Shown: positions 11,277-23,848, numbered from the stretch's first letter. The stretch is DNA of 64,000 nt from Circinella umbellata (GCA_025093555.1 JAIWNF010000017.1:1-64000); one strand, 5' to 3'. Numbers and translations: made by a program. Notes: generated by a model from the letters alone, not told the origin.

Positions 11277-13979
11277 AGATTTTAAGTTTTTTTTTTTTTG
11301 GTTTCTATAGGAAGAAGATTTCACAACAAATTTATTTGGATTGTCACTTTATGAACAATATACTGATTCCACAGTAATGAATATGATTGACGCTTCACTT
11401 TTAGAAATACGCAATTTAGTAGATCGTGGAAACACAGGAGGTAAATCAAGCAAAACAAAAAAAAAGTCGAGTGGAAAAAATAATCACATATCTGGGTAAT
11501 ATTAAACTATTGGATTTAATGTTACATATAGAGCAAACTACACATCCTGTTGAAGATTTAGCGCCCCTATATAATCGATTGTTTATGCGAAAATCTTATT
11601 TATTTGGATTACTTTATGCATCTCATGGTCAATGCGCCTATCTACCACATGCTAAATCAGAATTTGAAACGATTTTACAACTTTTAAGTGTCAAAGATGA
11701 TCCATTATCGATCTCAGATACCATTGGGAAAGGAAAAGTGGTTGAAGGAGGTAAATTATATTTTTAAATAGAGAGAGAGAGAGTATCAACCGATGTGGAT
11801 ATCAGGACAAAGCTAATTTATGTGTTTTTTTTAATCGTTGGGGTCATTGATAGCTTTTGATCCGAATATCAATCGTAAATTGACTGCACAGGCACCTCCT
11901 CGACCTATTACTTTACCTTCAGATAAAGAGGTATATATTTTTACTACATGAAGCATTAATGTCTATTCGATTACTTTTTTTTTCTTTTGCATGTTTGGTT
12001 TAATTGAACATATTTAGTCTTTTGCACATTTTAAAGAACTTACAGAACGAATGGTTTCAATTTGTGGAGTAAATCAATATCCAACAGTCGTTTCTCTCTT
12101 GGTGAGCTGCTATTTAACTGTTTAGATAGTTATTAGCTTTTGAAACATACTCTAACGATCATTATTATTTCCATCATCTTCGGATAGAACTATTTCAAAA
12201 GCTTTGGTGCTAGAAAGCCTTATCCAGATCCATTTTCTCGATCAAAATTAAATGTAAGACCAAAAAAAAAGCTATGTCTAATATAAATCAATGAGACATT
12301 AACTGAGATTTCTTATAATACTAGACGATATTATTTCATGATCAACGAGTATTTGGAACTGAATCTGTCATCAGTTTTGTATCGCTTGCTATTGATGAAC
12401 TTGTACGGCCACCACGATGGATTCTATTCCCTGGAACTATTAATGCTCCTGATCATGTATTGTCATCTCCTCATTTAGATGATACTCGAAAAAGTCTTTC
12501 TAACTTTCTTGAACGAGCAGCTTTGGTAAGATTCCAAAAAAACAAAAAAAAAAATTACAAGCAGACTCTGATGAAATTTAGACTTATTAAAGATGTATTA
12601 TTATCTATAGCCGTTTATAGATTATTTCAAAATTCAATGCCATAATCGCTCTCGCCAGCGTAGAATACTATGCAAAATCGTTCATGAATGGGAAATGTTG
12701 GAAGATGAGGTAGACATAATTATGGTTTTTTTGTTTGTTTTTTTATAACCAGCCATAATATATAAGACACATTTCTCTAAATTATTGTTACTATTATTAC
12801 TTTATATAGGCAGCAATGATTGATCAAAAGATTCAAAAGTTAGTGGTAAAGTATATAAAAAACAGAGAATAAGGAAGAAGTATATGATTATAATTCTAAA
12901 CCAGGTTTTTTTTTACCCATATTATTAGGACTCTGAAACGAATCCATGTTACTTTGCGTCATGGGCTTATTTGATTAAACTTGAAATGATGGAAACTATC
13001 GTTTTACTTGGTTTCGAATTAGAATTGTATAGTAACAACGAATATCTGATAATGTACTTGTAAGTTGATTCTATGTTAATAGAGCAGAAATGTTTATAAA
13101 TAAGAACATTCACGGATCTCATTGTTATTATCATTATGGTTATAATGGTAGATATTTACTAGATGTACTCAAAGCTCGAAAACGTGGATTGGAACATATT
13201 GAAAATCAGGCGATTTTACAAAGTATGTTTTAGATTATTTTTGAGATAGTAATTATTTACACTGACTCAATCATTTGTAAAAAAAAAAAATAGAAAATCA
13301 AGCATTAAGTACAGATAAAAAAGGCAAAAAGAAACACGTTCCACAAGACATTACATCCTATGATCATTTTCTGCAATTTATACAAAGTCAACAATATTAT
13401 AATGAAGCTCAATTCCGAATGGCAAATGGTATATATAATTTGCTATTGGTGGTCCAGCACAAAACACACCAGTTGGATATATTAAAGCCGCAATTTGATG
13501 ACCCACCCACTCGACTTCGTCAACGACTTAAGCCTTTCTTACTCTTAGCCACACCACAACCTCAACCTACATTTGAATCATTAGAAAACTCGATTAATAC
13601 TAATTCCTCTCTTGATATGGATAACTTATTAAAATTATCAGATGCCCATTTTGCTGCTGCAAAAGAAGCAATGGAAATTTTATTGAATATGTCTCCAGAA
13701 CAAACGAGGTCAGAAATGTGTCGAGAATCTTATAATCAGGTAATAACATATATTATTGACTAGGCAATATAAAAAAAACGCTCACATATATTCACTTATA
13801 TACTTATTTCTTTCTATAAATAATGATTATGTAATTAGGAAATACTTGGAATGAAGCGTACTTATTTAGGCAATAAGATCAGTATTATGAAATTGTCTAC
13901 TGACGAGAAAAATCGCTCAAAAAAGGTTGACGTAATCTTTAGATACCATCCTTTCTGGCCTGTTATTGAACTAAAATAG
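10273..13979 (+). CDS. NAA35: N-alpha-acetyltransferase 35, NatC auxiliary subunit (Mak10)
   Basis: NAA35/Mak10 anchors the NatC complex (with Naa30 and Naa38), which acetylates nascent proteins starting Met-Leu/Ile/Phe on the ribosome. About 15 short exons can be chained by GT/AG sites. The first runs 10273-10300 and the last ends at the TAG at 13977-13979. The family signature is unmistakable: SFTLFDAMSAIEIMDPKMDTGM near residue 65, preceded by GQLVHLQ. Later stretches also fit, such as NRSRQRRILCK and FASWAYLIKLEMMETIVLLGFELELY. The C-terminus ends RYHPFWPVIELK. One problem: in exon 5 (from 11311) the reading frame shifts by one base around the A-runs at 11452-11487, and no intron explains it. 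A homopolymer base error is the simplest reading, since both sides are conserved; a true frameshift would inactivate the gene. A GA microsatellite fills intron 4. Confidence 0.9.
11203..11272. repeat. (GA)n microsatellite in a NAA35 intron
   Basis: About 35 uninterrupted GA dinucleotides followed by a T-run ahead of the splice acceptor at 11310. It lies wholly inside the intron between NAA35 exons 4 and 5. A long purine-only strand of this kind may be length-polymorphic. Confidence 0.95.
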
Positions 13980-14369
13980 TCTGTATAAATTTAATAGTAG
14001 TCAGTTTTGGTAGAAAACACGAAAAAAAAATGTAACTATAATAAAAACAACACATTAAAAGTGTTATTTAAGAACGTAGGTTAAAGTCGCGTGGATTTTT
14101 TTGGGAGGAAAAGAGAATATCCGAGCTACATTACATATGATTCTAGCGATTGCTGGATATATTTGTTATTGTTTAAATAGTGTTAGGTATTTCATGACAT
14201 TGATCAAATAGTCCCTCATGAACTATGCAATTAACGGATAACAAACATCTCTAAAACAAATGTAATAGTTAAGATGTTACACAACATCATGTGAACAATG
14301 ATTCAATGAGCAACTTAGGACTCAATCATTTTCCTCCAACCAAAGCGTTATATTATACATACCCAAGAC

Positions 14370-16553
14370 ATGTACATAAAAAAAAAGATAAAGAATCAGA
14401 TCCTTACTAGTAATGCATTCTTTTTTAATCAATTCCCATTCGATGTTGTTACCAAAATCTTCTCACATCTCAATCAAAGTGAATGCTTGACATGTATGGC
14501 AACCTGTCAATCTTGGTATAAGGAATTACCTCAATACACGCAAGACACTGTTTGGACAAAGTTATCTATTTCTTCCGTTCGTATGCCACCCCAAAATAAT
14601 CAGCGTTGGCAACTTTGTGTTGGAAAACATGTAACGCATGTAGAGTTTCAAGGTTTCAACAATGAACAAAATCTTTATCTTGCTTTAAGTCACATTTTTG
14701 AATTTAACTGCCAGCATATTGAGTCATTAGGTACTACTATTAAACTACAGGGGAGGAAGAATGAAATTGAAGAAGGGGTTGTCGTGCTGAACCATAAGAG
14801 GATGTGATAATAATCATAACGATAACACTGTACAATGTATTTAGAATTTTCTGGATGCGTGATACCAAGTCAATACGTGCTTCTATCTATATTAAAAACG
14901 TTGGAAACAACTTTGAAGAAACTTGTTTTCAACAACCATGGAGCTGACTTAAATTTTCTTGATGTTCTCAAATTATATCCAAATCTTACCTATTTTTCAT
15001 TTTCACAAATAACACGTCGTGGTCCATTAACATCCGACAATGGAAGAAGGGAATTACTAGCATCATCGTCATCATCATCACCAGCTACAAACGACAAAAG
15101 CAATAATATCAATATCAATATCGATAATGACAATTTTGTATTCGAAAACTTGACTCATTTATTCATGAATAACAACACAATACGAATGCAAAACCGGCTT
15201 GTACCTATTTTACAAAAATGTCCCAATTTACGATACCTTGCTTTTGGTAATGCACAACAATCTCCATTCGAATATCTTCCGTCGTCAAAGGATGCATACA
15301 TTGATCCTCAACTGATATTTTTCTGGTGTCCACATCTTATTTATTTGGAAGTGTATAATTTAAGATATTCAGAGTATCGAAAAATGGCTATTGATCATTT
15401 ACAGCAGAATCATCAGCAATCATACAACAATAGTAAATCGACACTGATTACAAGAGCCGATATATCTTTGCCAGCGAATAATAATTATAATGGTTTACGC
15501 TCATTGATTGTTTATGAAAGCGATCCATACTATCTACCCGAGACAATCAACAATACATGTTTTTTTGAAAATACTAATACGTTGGAATTCCTTGTACTAG
15601 GTCGATGTTTTCAAAGTCGCACATCAGGAAATTGGGGTCCAATATTGCAGAACATTGGTATTTTACCAGTACTTCATACATTAGTTCTCGATGATATTGT
15701 ATATTATCATGATGGTGACTCACTTGATTCAATTAATATGATGTTGGCCCAGTGTCCCACATTAGAAGTACTTATATTACATGATACTGGTAGTCGAGTA
15801 AAACAACCGTGCGTAAATCTTCCTGCGGTTCTTTCATGTTTAAAGCAATTGAAGCGTCTAGATTTGAATAACATCGACTTCACTTGGGATTACGTCATCA
15901 ATAATGACGAAGAACGAGAAGTCGACACAACAAATGCAACATCAACTTCCACACTCATTACATCAATAATATCACAGGAACAGCAATTCTTTGAACAATT
16001 GGCCAATAATAACTCCAAAATCAACAAAATCCGATTTAATGGTAGCTCTCCAGTATTAACAGATGAATTGATACTGGGATTTGCTTGTTTACCTTCATTA
16101 AAGGAATTATTTCTTGGCACCTTTAATAATTATACGAAAGAAGGCTTTTATCGTTTTTCAGAAATGCTACACAAAAGGAACAGTTGTATTGAAACATTAG
16201 AAGCAAAAGGTTTGCAAGGAGATTGTATATCTGATTCTACACTTTATATTCTTGGAAAATTACCTCATATCCAAAGAATTCATTTATCCGGTGCCTCAAC
16301 ACATATTTTGGAAATTAATTCTGCTGCCGTCATAAAATTACTTTTATGTAATGTTTATGCTTCTCGTTCATTGAGAAGTTTGTATTTGGGCTATATGGTA
16401 TTTTCTGATATGATTAATAATCATAATCATAAAAAGAAAGTAGATCCTGTTGAACTTTTGGAAAGCAAATTATCCCATCACTATGATGTTATAAGGCTAG
16501 CCCATAATTTTAATTTTTATTCTTTGGGTATTGCGTATAGAAATCGTAAATAA
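14370..16553 (+). CDS. F-box / leucine-rich repeat protein
   Basis: Two exons, 14370-14730 and 14845-16553, joined in phase (G|AA) across a 114-bp intron, give 689 residues. Near residue 23 is an F-box: FPFDVVTKIFSHLNQSE followed by CLTCMATCQSWY, the Skp1-binding motif of SCF ubiquitin ligases. The rest is a long series of irregular leucine-rich repeats (phrases such as CPNLRYLAFGN, CPTLEVLILHD, LKRLDLNNIDF), the usual substrate-binding part. A Ser/Asn-rich low-complexity insert lies near residues 200-225. It is a clear paralogue of the gene at 39136-41046, with the same F-box layout and intron position. The start is uncertain: an upstream ATG at 14310 could supply another exon. The target protein is unknown. 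A long TIR element is inserted five bases after the stop codon. Confidence 0.82.
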
Positions 16554-16558
16554 ATTTA

Positions 16559-18188
16559 CAGCTTTGGAAGTTAAATTTGGCCACCCAAAATGAAAATGAG
16601 CCATGATTGTGAAAATGAGCCACTTTTCAAAATTGAGCCATTCGAACGAAATTGAGCCAGCGATCCTAAAGTTGAGCCATGCCAAACAAATTTAGGCTAC
16701 TCATTTCTAAAAATGGCATGAGTTTCAACCAAGATATGTCAAACATATATAACTAATTGGGCTCCATGACCATAACTCTCTTCACTTTATGTTTTCTATG
16801 CTGTGAAAGAAATGTACGAGAAAAAAGAAAATGAAAAGTGAAAACACAATATATAAGAGATTTCGACAAATAAATGTATATGTCCAAGTTTCAAAATAAA
16901 GAAAGCAAAAACTCTTTTACTGTTACTAATACATTATACTACAAAGAAGAATAAATGATAATAATATGCATGAAGAAGAAGAATATTATTATTACTATGG
17001 TGCATTTCACTTGTAATCGCCAATAATTTCCACTGGTTTCTAGAGGCTTCAGCTTCACACTAAATCAGTATTTTCTAAATCCACACTTTAAGTATTATTT
17101 TTAAGCTTATTATAAACAGTTATTAAAGTTTGGAAAGTTGTAAAAATGTTTTAAAAAAAAGCTGAAGCTTGTCAAAGTTGGTCGGTCATGGCCCATTTCT
17201 GATCATTTTGGCTGGGCAAGAGACAAAATTGAAAGATGAAACCTACATATCGGAGCTCTCAAGCATGGGTGGAGCAAATCACGTGATATGAGTAGTAGGT
17301 GAAAATCTTAGAATGAGCTGTATCACAGTATCACAATATTGGAATCTAAGGCCATAATATAAAGATAAGAAACTATAGAAAAGAATTTTTAGTCTACTAA
17401 AAATATATATATATATATATTTGGTAAAGTTTACTGCGTTTAATATTAATGCTTAAACAAATTGATTGTACTATATTCCTCATATGTATAAGCTTCTTCT
17501 TATTACAGATGTGGTGTACTGTAGTTATTTTTGCTATTACTTCAAAAGAAATAAGAAAACAGAGAGTTCTAAATTCTAAGTGCTAATATTAATTGCAGAA
17601 TCGATTCTGCAAAGAATCAAATACTAAAGGCAATGTAATACTAGGTACATAGACAAGTTTCTTGATTTTGGTTTATACAAAACACAAGAAAAAAATTTAA
17701 AATAGGGACGGAGTCAGTTTTAAGTTTTAAGCTATGATATAAGACTATTGAGTAATGTAATGTATCTATATGCTTAAATTTATAAATACATATTAGTGTT
17801 TTATCAGAACATAATCATACCATAAGCCTACAAAAGAAGTAGTAAAACTAATCAAAATTTTTAGTATAGAACACTACTTTATGATGGCGCAAAAACAACT
17901 ATATGTAAAAGTAATAACTGTAACACAAATTACCAAATAAAGAAGCGGATTTTAAAATTGAAAAATTGAAATAAAATAAATTATTGGCGATTACAAGTGA
18001 AATGCACCATATACTTTATTTTAGCTATTATATTGAGATTTGATTAAATATGATATATATACATTACAAGATCAAAATGATCTGCTTCAGGAAGAGCCAT
18101 AAAAAAGGAGAAAAGAATTTATTTTGGATTTTGATTAGATAGAATAGAATATCGATAATAAGAAGAGCAATGATAGTTGAATTCAGTC
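16559..18188 (+). repeat. left terminal inverted repeat (interrupted by a MITE)
   Basis: Matches the reverse complement of 24297-24921 with scattered differences. The match is continuous except for the 1012-bp insertion at 16998-18009 and its duplicated TA. It ends at GAATTCAGTC, after which the two arms diverge completely. Confidence 0.85.
16998..18009. mobile_element. nested 1012-bp MITE with 32-bp inverted ends
   Basis: Begins TGGTGCATTTCACTTGTAAT and ends with its reverse complement; the inverted match runs about 32 bases. It is flanked by TA on both sides (16996-16997, 18010-18011). The right arm of the host element keeps the corresponding uninterrupted site (TTACTATGCTTTATT, reverse strand near 24480), which proves insertion after the host arms formed. 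No coding capacity is seen. The TA duplication suggests mobilisation by a Tc1/mariner-type transposase. Confidence 0.88.
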
Positions 18189-19769
18189 TCTTAGCAATTT
18201 GTATTGGGGAAACAATTTTTTTTAATAAATTGCTTTCCCACACACTGAAGTAATTTTTTTTCCTCAATGAATAAAAAGAAGGATATATTTACACCTTGTA
18301 TTGTATACTCTCGGGTCATGTCGACACTTTCTTTAACCTTGGTAAAAGTTCGCAAGATAATTATACCTTTGTTACTGGGTTGCTTCGTTTAATGCTGTAA
18401 ATTCTATGGATTTTAATGAGTCTCCGTTGTTGCTGTTTGTAAAAAGAAGTAAAAAAAAGGAGGAGAGAAGGTGTTGTGTTATTTGCAATCATTGCACCAG
18501 CTGTTCCAGAAACAGAAAGAGGTCATTACTAGTGTAAGCATCACGATAACGCTCGCTCGTCTCTTACGTATGTCATAACTTTTCTTTTTTTATAAAAAAA
18601 AACAGAAATATATAGCAAACTTCAAGCTCGAATACTTTGTGATACATCTTCCAGACTTTACTACGACAACTCTTATAATATCTGCTTCGAGCTATACTGC
18701 CATTATCATACATATAAACAATAATAATAGAAATATAAAGAAACCAAAGGTATTTTTATTTCATGAGAAAGAATTCGTGAATTTAATGTGTATAATGGTT
18801 TAAAAAAGGTAGTTTGAAAGAATTATTAATGATATCAAATGAAATCTACATTGATTTTTCTTTCATAGTTGTCGAAAGATAATAATCAATACGAAATATC
18901 GAGTGCATAGCTACTTTTGTTATCACTGGAGAAGGTATAATCACAACAATATTGAGAAAGTTATACGATTGGTATTTTGTGGTTGTCATTAACGAAAGAG
19001 AGACGCTAGCAATATGAAACAAAACTACACTCATTGATTTTTGCTTGCATTAGAGAAGGTATAATTACAATATTCGGAGGATATACTGAAGCGTTCAATG
19101 TGTGATTGAAGTACTTCGTGTAAAGATATAAAATAAAGAAGAAATAATACACTATGTTGTTGTATTTGAGTAATAAATTATATAATAAAGAATAGAAATA
19201 TGGGTTGTGGGAGTTCTTATATTCAGGAATATTACGTCTGAATCCACAAAAGAGAAATCTTATAATGAGTTTAAGAGACTTTATGCTCAAAGGAAACTAT
19301 TGTTAGGTCAATTTAATTGTTAAGAGACTGGGAGATTTTAAAGGTAAAGATAGAACTGAAGAAAAGAATTTTATTTGAAATAATTTGGGGGTATTTATAC
19401 TAATTGGCAATGCCGGTAATGTGGCATTGCTTTGCCAGAAAAGTGTCTTTGCCACAAATGTGTCTTTGCTTTGCCAGAAAAGTGGCATTGCTTAGGCCAA
19501 TAAGATCACGTAACGAGGCAGCTTGTGACACAATAATAATAATAATAATAATGTCGGTAATCAAGATGATATAAAAATGTCTTTAATTTTTATACGTTAC
19601 AATACAACACTGGTTTTTTCGGTTATTCTCGAAGATATGATATAATGTTGAAAAAAGATGTTGCTTTCGTTGTTGTTGGAGGAGGATTGTTGGTGGATGA
19701 ATTGGGTAAAATCTACATTGGGTGTTTGTTGTCGTTGTTTTTTGTTGAATGTTGGTATAAAAAAGATAT
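18189..19769. other. 3' region of the element gene, no gene seen
   Basis: AT-rich DNA between the left arm and the stop of the element's gene. It holds loosely repeated phrases (GAGAAGGTATAATCACAA-like at ~18930 and ~19050), a cluster of short repeats built on TTTGCCAGAAAAGTG at ~19430-19495, and an (AAT)n run at 19531-19552. Short minus-strand ORFs here look like chance. Confidence 0.5.
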
Positions 19770-22603
19770 TTATCGTCCATAATGGACAAAGCATAATCGT
19801 CCGTTTGATTTTGTTTTATCGATAGCATGCGTATATTGTGGTGTATCCAACGTTTCTCTGTGATTGTCCTGCCAATAGTCTTCATCCAATGATTGTTGAA
19901 TCGATCTGAATGCTTTGTAGATGGTGTAATAAGAGCTGACATCGTCGATGAAAGTCTTTACATCGCTGATGGCACGGGGGAAACCAATTTGTGCTAGTTC
20001 AATACATGTATACGTGGTTTCTGGTTGTAATGATTCCACAAAAAAAGTTACAGCTTCGCCTTCAAGAAAAAGAAAGAAGAAAAAGCAAAATTAATTTAGA
20101 ATGTAAATATTTTCGTATCGTTGTAAAAAAAAAGTATTATTAAAAAACGGATAATCCATTAGACATACCGGCAATCTGAAATGTAATAACATGATTTAAC
20201 TTGTACGCATCAATGCAGTCTTTTCCAAATACTGCTAGTCGTATCAAATCGACACCTTTTCCATGGTTATCCATATTGGCTGCCTTGGCTTCACCATATG
20301 CGACACACTTTGAATATTGAACTCCTTTAACTTCGGAAATCATGGCATCGGGTCGTTGTGTTCTCGTGGTTCGATATTTTCTGACATCGGCATTCACTTC
20401 GGGCCTATTTACTCAGTTAGTATCTGTATATCAATTACTTTGTCCTTATTGATATTCGTCAAAACAAATACTTACCAACGAAGACGACACGTGCTTGAAC
20501 TAAGAAAGGAACGAAGCACTGGATCAATAATGTTATGAATCAAATCATGCTCCTTAATATCCTGTAAAGGTTGATCAGGGAATTCTTCGACTCTAAGTTT
20601 TTATAAATGATGATGTTACTGAATAAAATCGAACTAAATAAATTGTTTCTTGTTTAATCAAGGACTACTTACATGTTCTGTAAACATCTTAACACGCAAT
20701 ACTCGAATGATCCCAATTTGTAGGTCATCATCTTGTCATGTAAATCTTCAACAATTTCATCCCGTTTAAAGCCTGCTCGTTTCAGACTCTGTCAAATAAT
20801 AACTCGAAAACGCATGTTAATGGATGTAGTAATAGTAGTAGTAGTAGTAGTAGTGACAAAGATACCTTTTTTTTACCAAAATAAAAAATAATGTTGATTA
20901 TTACGTTGAAATTTATTATTTTATTAATGACGAAATTAAATTGAACACGCGCTGATTGCAGCTTATTGCTCTCGTCTGTTCACAAAGAGAGGAACTGAAA
21001 AACCTGCAGGGATGTAGGGAAAAGGTGTATTGAAAACGACAGTACATAGTTAACAATGAGGGGGATGAGGTAGGAACCGTCTAAGATAAAAGAGAAAGTA
21101 GTGAAGAAACAATGTCACAGAAAGAAAGATGGAGAAGTGTTGATTATTACAGTCGAACCCCGTTTTTTGCACTCCCGGTTTTTGCACACCCCCACTTTCT
21201 GCATGCCTCTCAGCCTAAATCCCACTATAATTTTACTATGTTTTCGACCCCACTTTTTGCACCCCCCCCCGGTTTTTGCACTACTTTCAAGCCAAATCCC
21301 ACCTGTGCAAAAAACGGGGTTCAACTGTACCTTATTTATATTCTTCAATTCCGATCTAAACTCTTGATTATCATATTCGACATCAAACTTATCCTTAAAG
21401 TCATTGTATATTTCATTTAATACGACTTCACACATTGTTCCTAATTGTAAATCAACATGGGTTTGCTTCAATAATAAAATATGTGTCAAAGCGCTATAAA
21501 AAGATGATATAGTAATGAGATAATAGTGTAAATCATCATATTGTTAAGATGCATAGCAAAAGCATAGAACTTACAGGATTTCGTGCGTGTTGGATTCATA
21601 TGTTAATATGTTGTTCAATCCTTGTTTAACAACCGCCTCTTTGTACTTATGAAACTCCTTGGCCAATCTGCTGTTCTCATCGTTTGGCATATCTTTAGGT
21701 GCTGGACCAATATCAATTGCTTTGGTTGTTGCAAGAGCAGGGTACCCATTGTCTAAAATTATGCACTGGATAAAAATTGTTAGCAACAAAAAACTGGTTA
21801 TCTCTAAAAATTGAGTAGTTACCTCTCTTTTTTCTTCCTCCTCCTCTTCTTCGTCCATAGTTGATTCAATTTCTTCAACACTCGGATTATAATCACCATC
21901 GACTATTCTCATAACATCATTATTGCTTGTTTCTTGTTTATCTTGATTATTTTGATGCTCTTCATTATCTTGTTCTACGTCTTGCTCAATCTATAATCAA
22001 TATAGAACCATTGAAATTATTCACCACCTTAGTACTTTTGCTTCTCGTTTGTCAACCAATCTACATTTATTTCAATATGCTCCATACCTCCTTAGCAAGT
22101 TCTTCGGCACCCTTTCTCGAAAGAATAGCACCAGTTCTTTGTCCGGCAAGTATTGCTCGTTGTTTTTCTTTGTCCAAGTTGACGATTAAAAGTTTTGCAT
22201 CATATAGCTGTCGCACTTCTTCTTTTATAAGATGGACATTGTAATATGTATGCATTCGAGACGCATACTCTCCAAGAACAGAGGGGCCTTTATCTTCCTT
22301 GATTGTGTTTAAAGTTGAGATCAATAAGTTGTGGAATTCATTACCGTTCTTTAACGTAGCAGTGGTTTCAGAAAAGTAACTTTTAAGAACTTCTTGAATA
22401 TTTGACCAGTGTTTTGCAGGTACAGTTAAAAATCCATTTAGAACATTCAAGTCGACGCGTAACTTCTGAGGTAGATTATAATCACCAGGTAAACCATTTA
22501 AAGGGGGCTTTCGTGGGTACCCACGTGGATCTCGTTTTTGTTGCTTTTTTGCGATGTTATTACCATCTTTTGTAGGCCGTTTACGTTTAATTTGATCAGG
22601 CAT
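19770..22603 (-). CDS. intact element-borne protein with PD-(D/E)XK-like nuclease signature
   Basis: Eight exons (22603-22088, 21990-21823, 21765-21575, 21493-21331, 20788-20673, 20592-20476, 20404-20169, 20059-19770) with GT/AG borders and fully consistent phases give an uninterrupted 598-residue protein. The first ~40 residues are basic (KRKRP, KKQQKRDPRG), probably a nuclear signal. The middle is helical with an acidic Glu run (~residue 220). At about residues 430-455 are RPDAMI and then YGEAK, spaced as the PD and (D/E)xK strands of restriction-endonuclease-like folds, followed by a helix (GVDLIRLAVFGKDCIDAY) that usually supplies further active-site residues. The remainder (ITFQIAG, YTCIELAQIGFP) looks like a continued alpha/beta fold. 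I recall proteins with this layout as highly multiplied in Mucoromycota, without a known function. It could be the element's own nuclease or a captured passenger. Exons and intactness are solid; the fold is inference. Confidence 0.78.
21150..21327. mobile_element. 178-bp pogo/Tc1-type MITE at a splice donor
   Basis: Starts CAGTCGAACCCCGTTTTTTG and ends with the near reverse complement (AAAACGGGGTTCAACTG), bordered by TA at 21148-21149 and 21328-21329. The interior repeats GGTTTTTGCAC-like phrases. It lies in an intron of the gene at 19770-22603, and its right-hand TA is part of the donor GTA of exon 4. It codes for nothing; chance ORFs across it arise from the repeat. Confidence 0.9.
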
Positions 22604-23705
22604 TTTTAGTAAAATAGGCAAAGCTGCGGAAAAAAAGCGGGTAGGTTGGTGAAGAAGCAAGTTAACGATAAAAAAACGGCACGGATATCCAATTTAATTG
22701 TTCGCAATTAGGAAATGGCCCCAGTAGCGAAGCAAAAGGGAGATTATTCTATTGTAAAATGACGATTATATTTAATATATGGAAAGAAAATAATGATAAT
22801 AGTTAGCTATTCATTATACGTACTGTATATGTGATGTTTAAGCATTTAATTGTCGAAGTAATCAAATGGTCATGTTCGAGAACATGTATTTTGTTTCCTT
22901 GTTGTTCCCTTTACACTAAATGGTGCCACAAATAGTACATGATTTTATTTTTTTTACAGACGCCTTTAAGGAGATTATTATTGCTGCTGCTATCTGTAAA
23001 TATTTGTAGTGCTATAATAGAATTTGAATCTGTCAACACTAAATTATGTTGCAAAACTACAGTTAACACTTTTGAAGACATACTTATCACTTCAAATAAA
23101 CTCGATTCCGCAGCGATGCATTCAATGGCAGCGGTTCGACTAATGGTAGATTCCTTATTTATGGTTCGGTTTGTCGACAATAATGTTCTTGGAATCACTA
23201 ACAACAGTAGAATTTTTATCTCCACACGCAATCATGAACTCTCCATTAGAAAATGCTTTTGTTCCAATGGTTTCTCTCCCGGCATTAGGGTTTCTTCCTT
23301 CTGTTTTTTCTTCCACATCTTTTATTATTAGAGTTATATTTCATTGTGAAACTATTGATGCAGTCCAAGACAGCAATAACCTTTTTTCCATATTGACGCG
23401 AATAATGTACGTACTTCTCAACTTTTTTTTGTCTTATGCTTTATGCTATCTGTTTAAGTCTCAGCAGCATGTCATAGTCAAAATTGATTGGCTAAATCCA
23501 AAACGTCATAATCTCTTTTTATTGGTTTTCATTGCCTCATTCACTTTAGCTGTGCCAATAAAATATCCTTTCCCCCCAGCTGGAATTAAAAAAGAAATTA
23601 ACTGGCTGCTTTCCATTTTCTCTGACGGCGTCCCTAATTATTTATTTACTTTATAGCAAGCAACAAAAAACAAAATTTTTCCTTTGTGCTTTCTCCTTCT
23701 TTGTG
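22604..23705. other. upstream region of element gene; possible worn minus-strand coding
   Basis: Minus-strand reading of about 23345-22930 gives two adjoining stretches that resemble protein: one containing TIGTKAFSNGEFMIACGDKN and the next containing SRTAAIECIAAESSLFEV. They lie in different frames with a stop between them. The plus strand is also open over part of the region but reads as low-quality hydrophobic sequence. I treat this as a possible degraded gene of the element and cannot name it. The sequence just before 22603 is the presumed promoter and 5' leader of the 598-residue gene. Confidence 0.3.
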
Positions 23706-23848
23706 TTAGTTGATCTCTTTGCATCAGTCTTGATTCACCCACCTACTCTGAACTGCCTCGTCTACGGGCTATAGCTTGGAATGGTTGCGCAAGCTGCATC
23801 AAAAACAGTAATCTGAATGTAGGCCTTCAGAACTTTATCAATTAATAC
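23706..23848. repeat. 143-bp direct repeat, copy 1
   Basis: Starts TTAGTTGATCTCTTTGCAT and ends TATCAATTAATAC. It recurs 175 bases downstream with only a few substitutions and is far less AT-rich than its surroundings (CTCGTCTACGGGCTATAGC). It lies inside the TIR element, near the right arm. Confidence 0.93.

Noticed and set aside
21101..21420. Overlapping ORFs on both strands across the 178-bp MITE.
   Set aside because: They result from the inverted, repetitive MITE sequence; the real coding exon ends at 21331.
23171..23656. 161-codon plus-strand ORF in the TIR element.
   Set aside because: A hydrophobic AT-derived composition, and the minus strand reads more like protein; no motif found.
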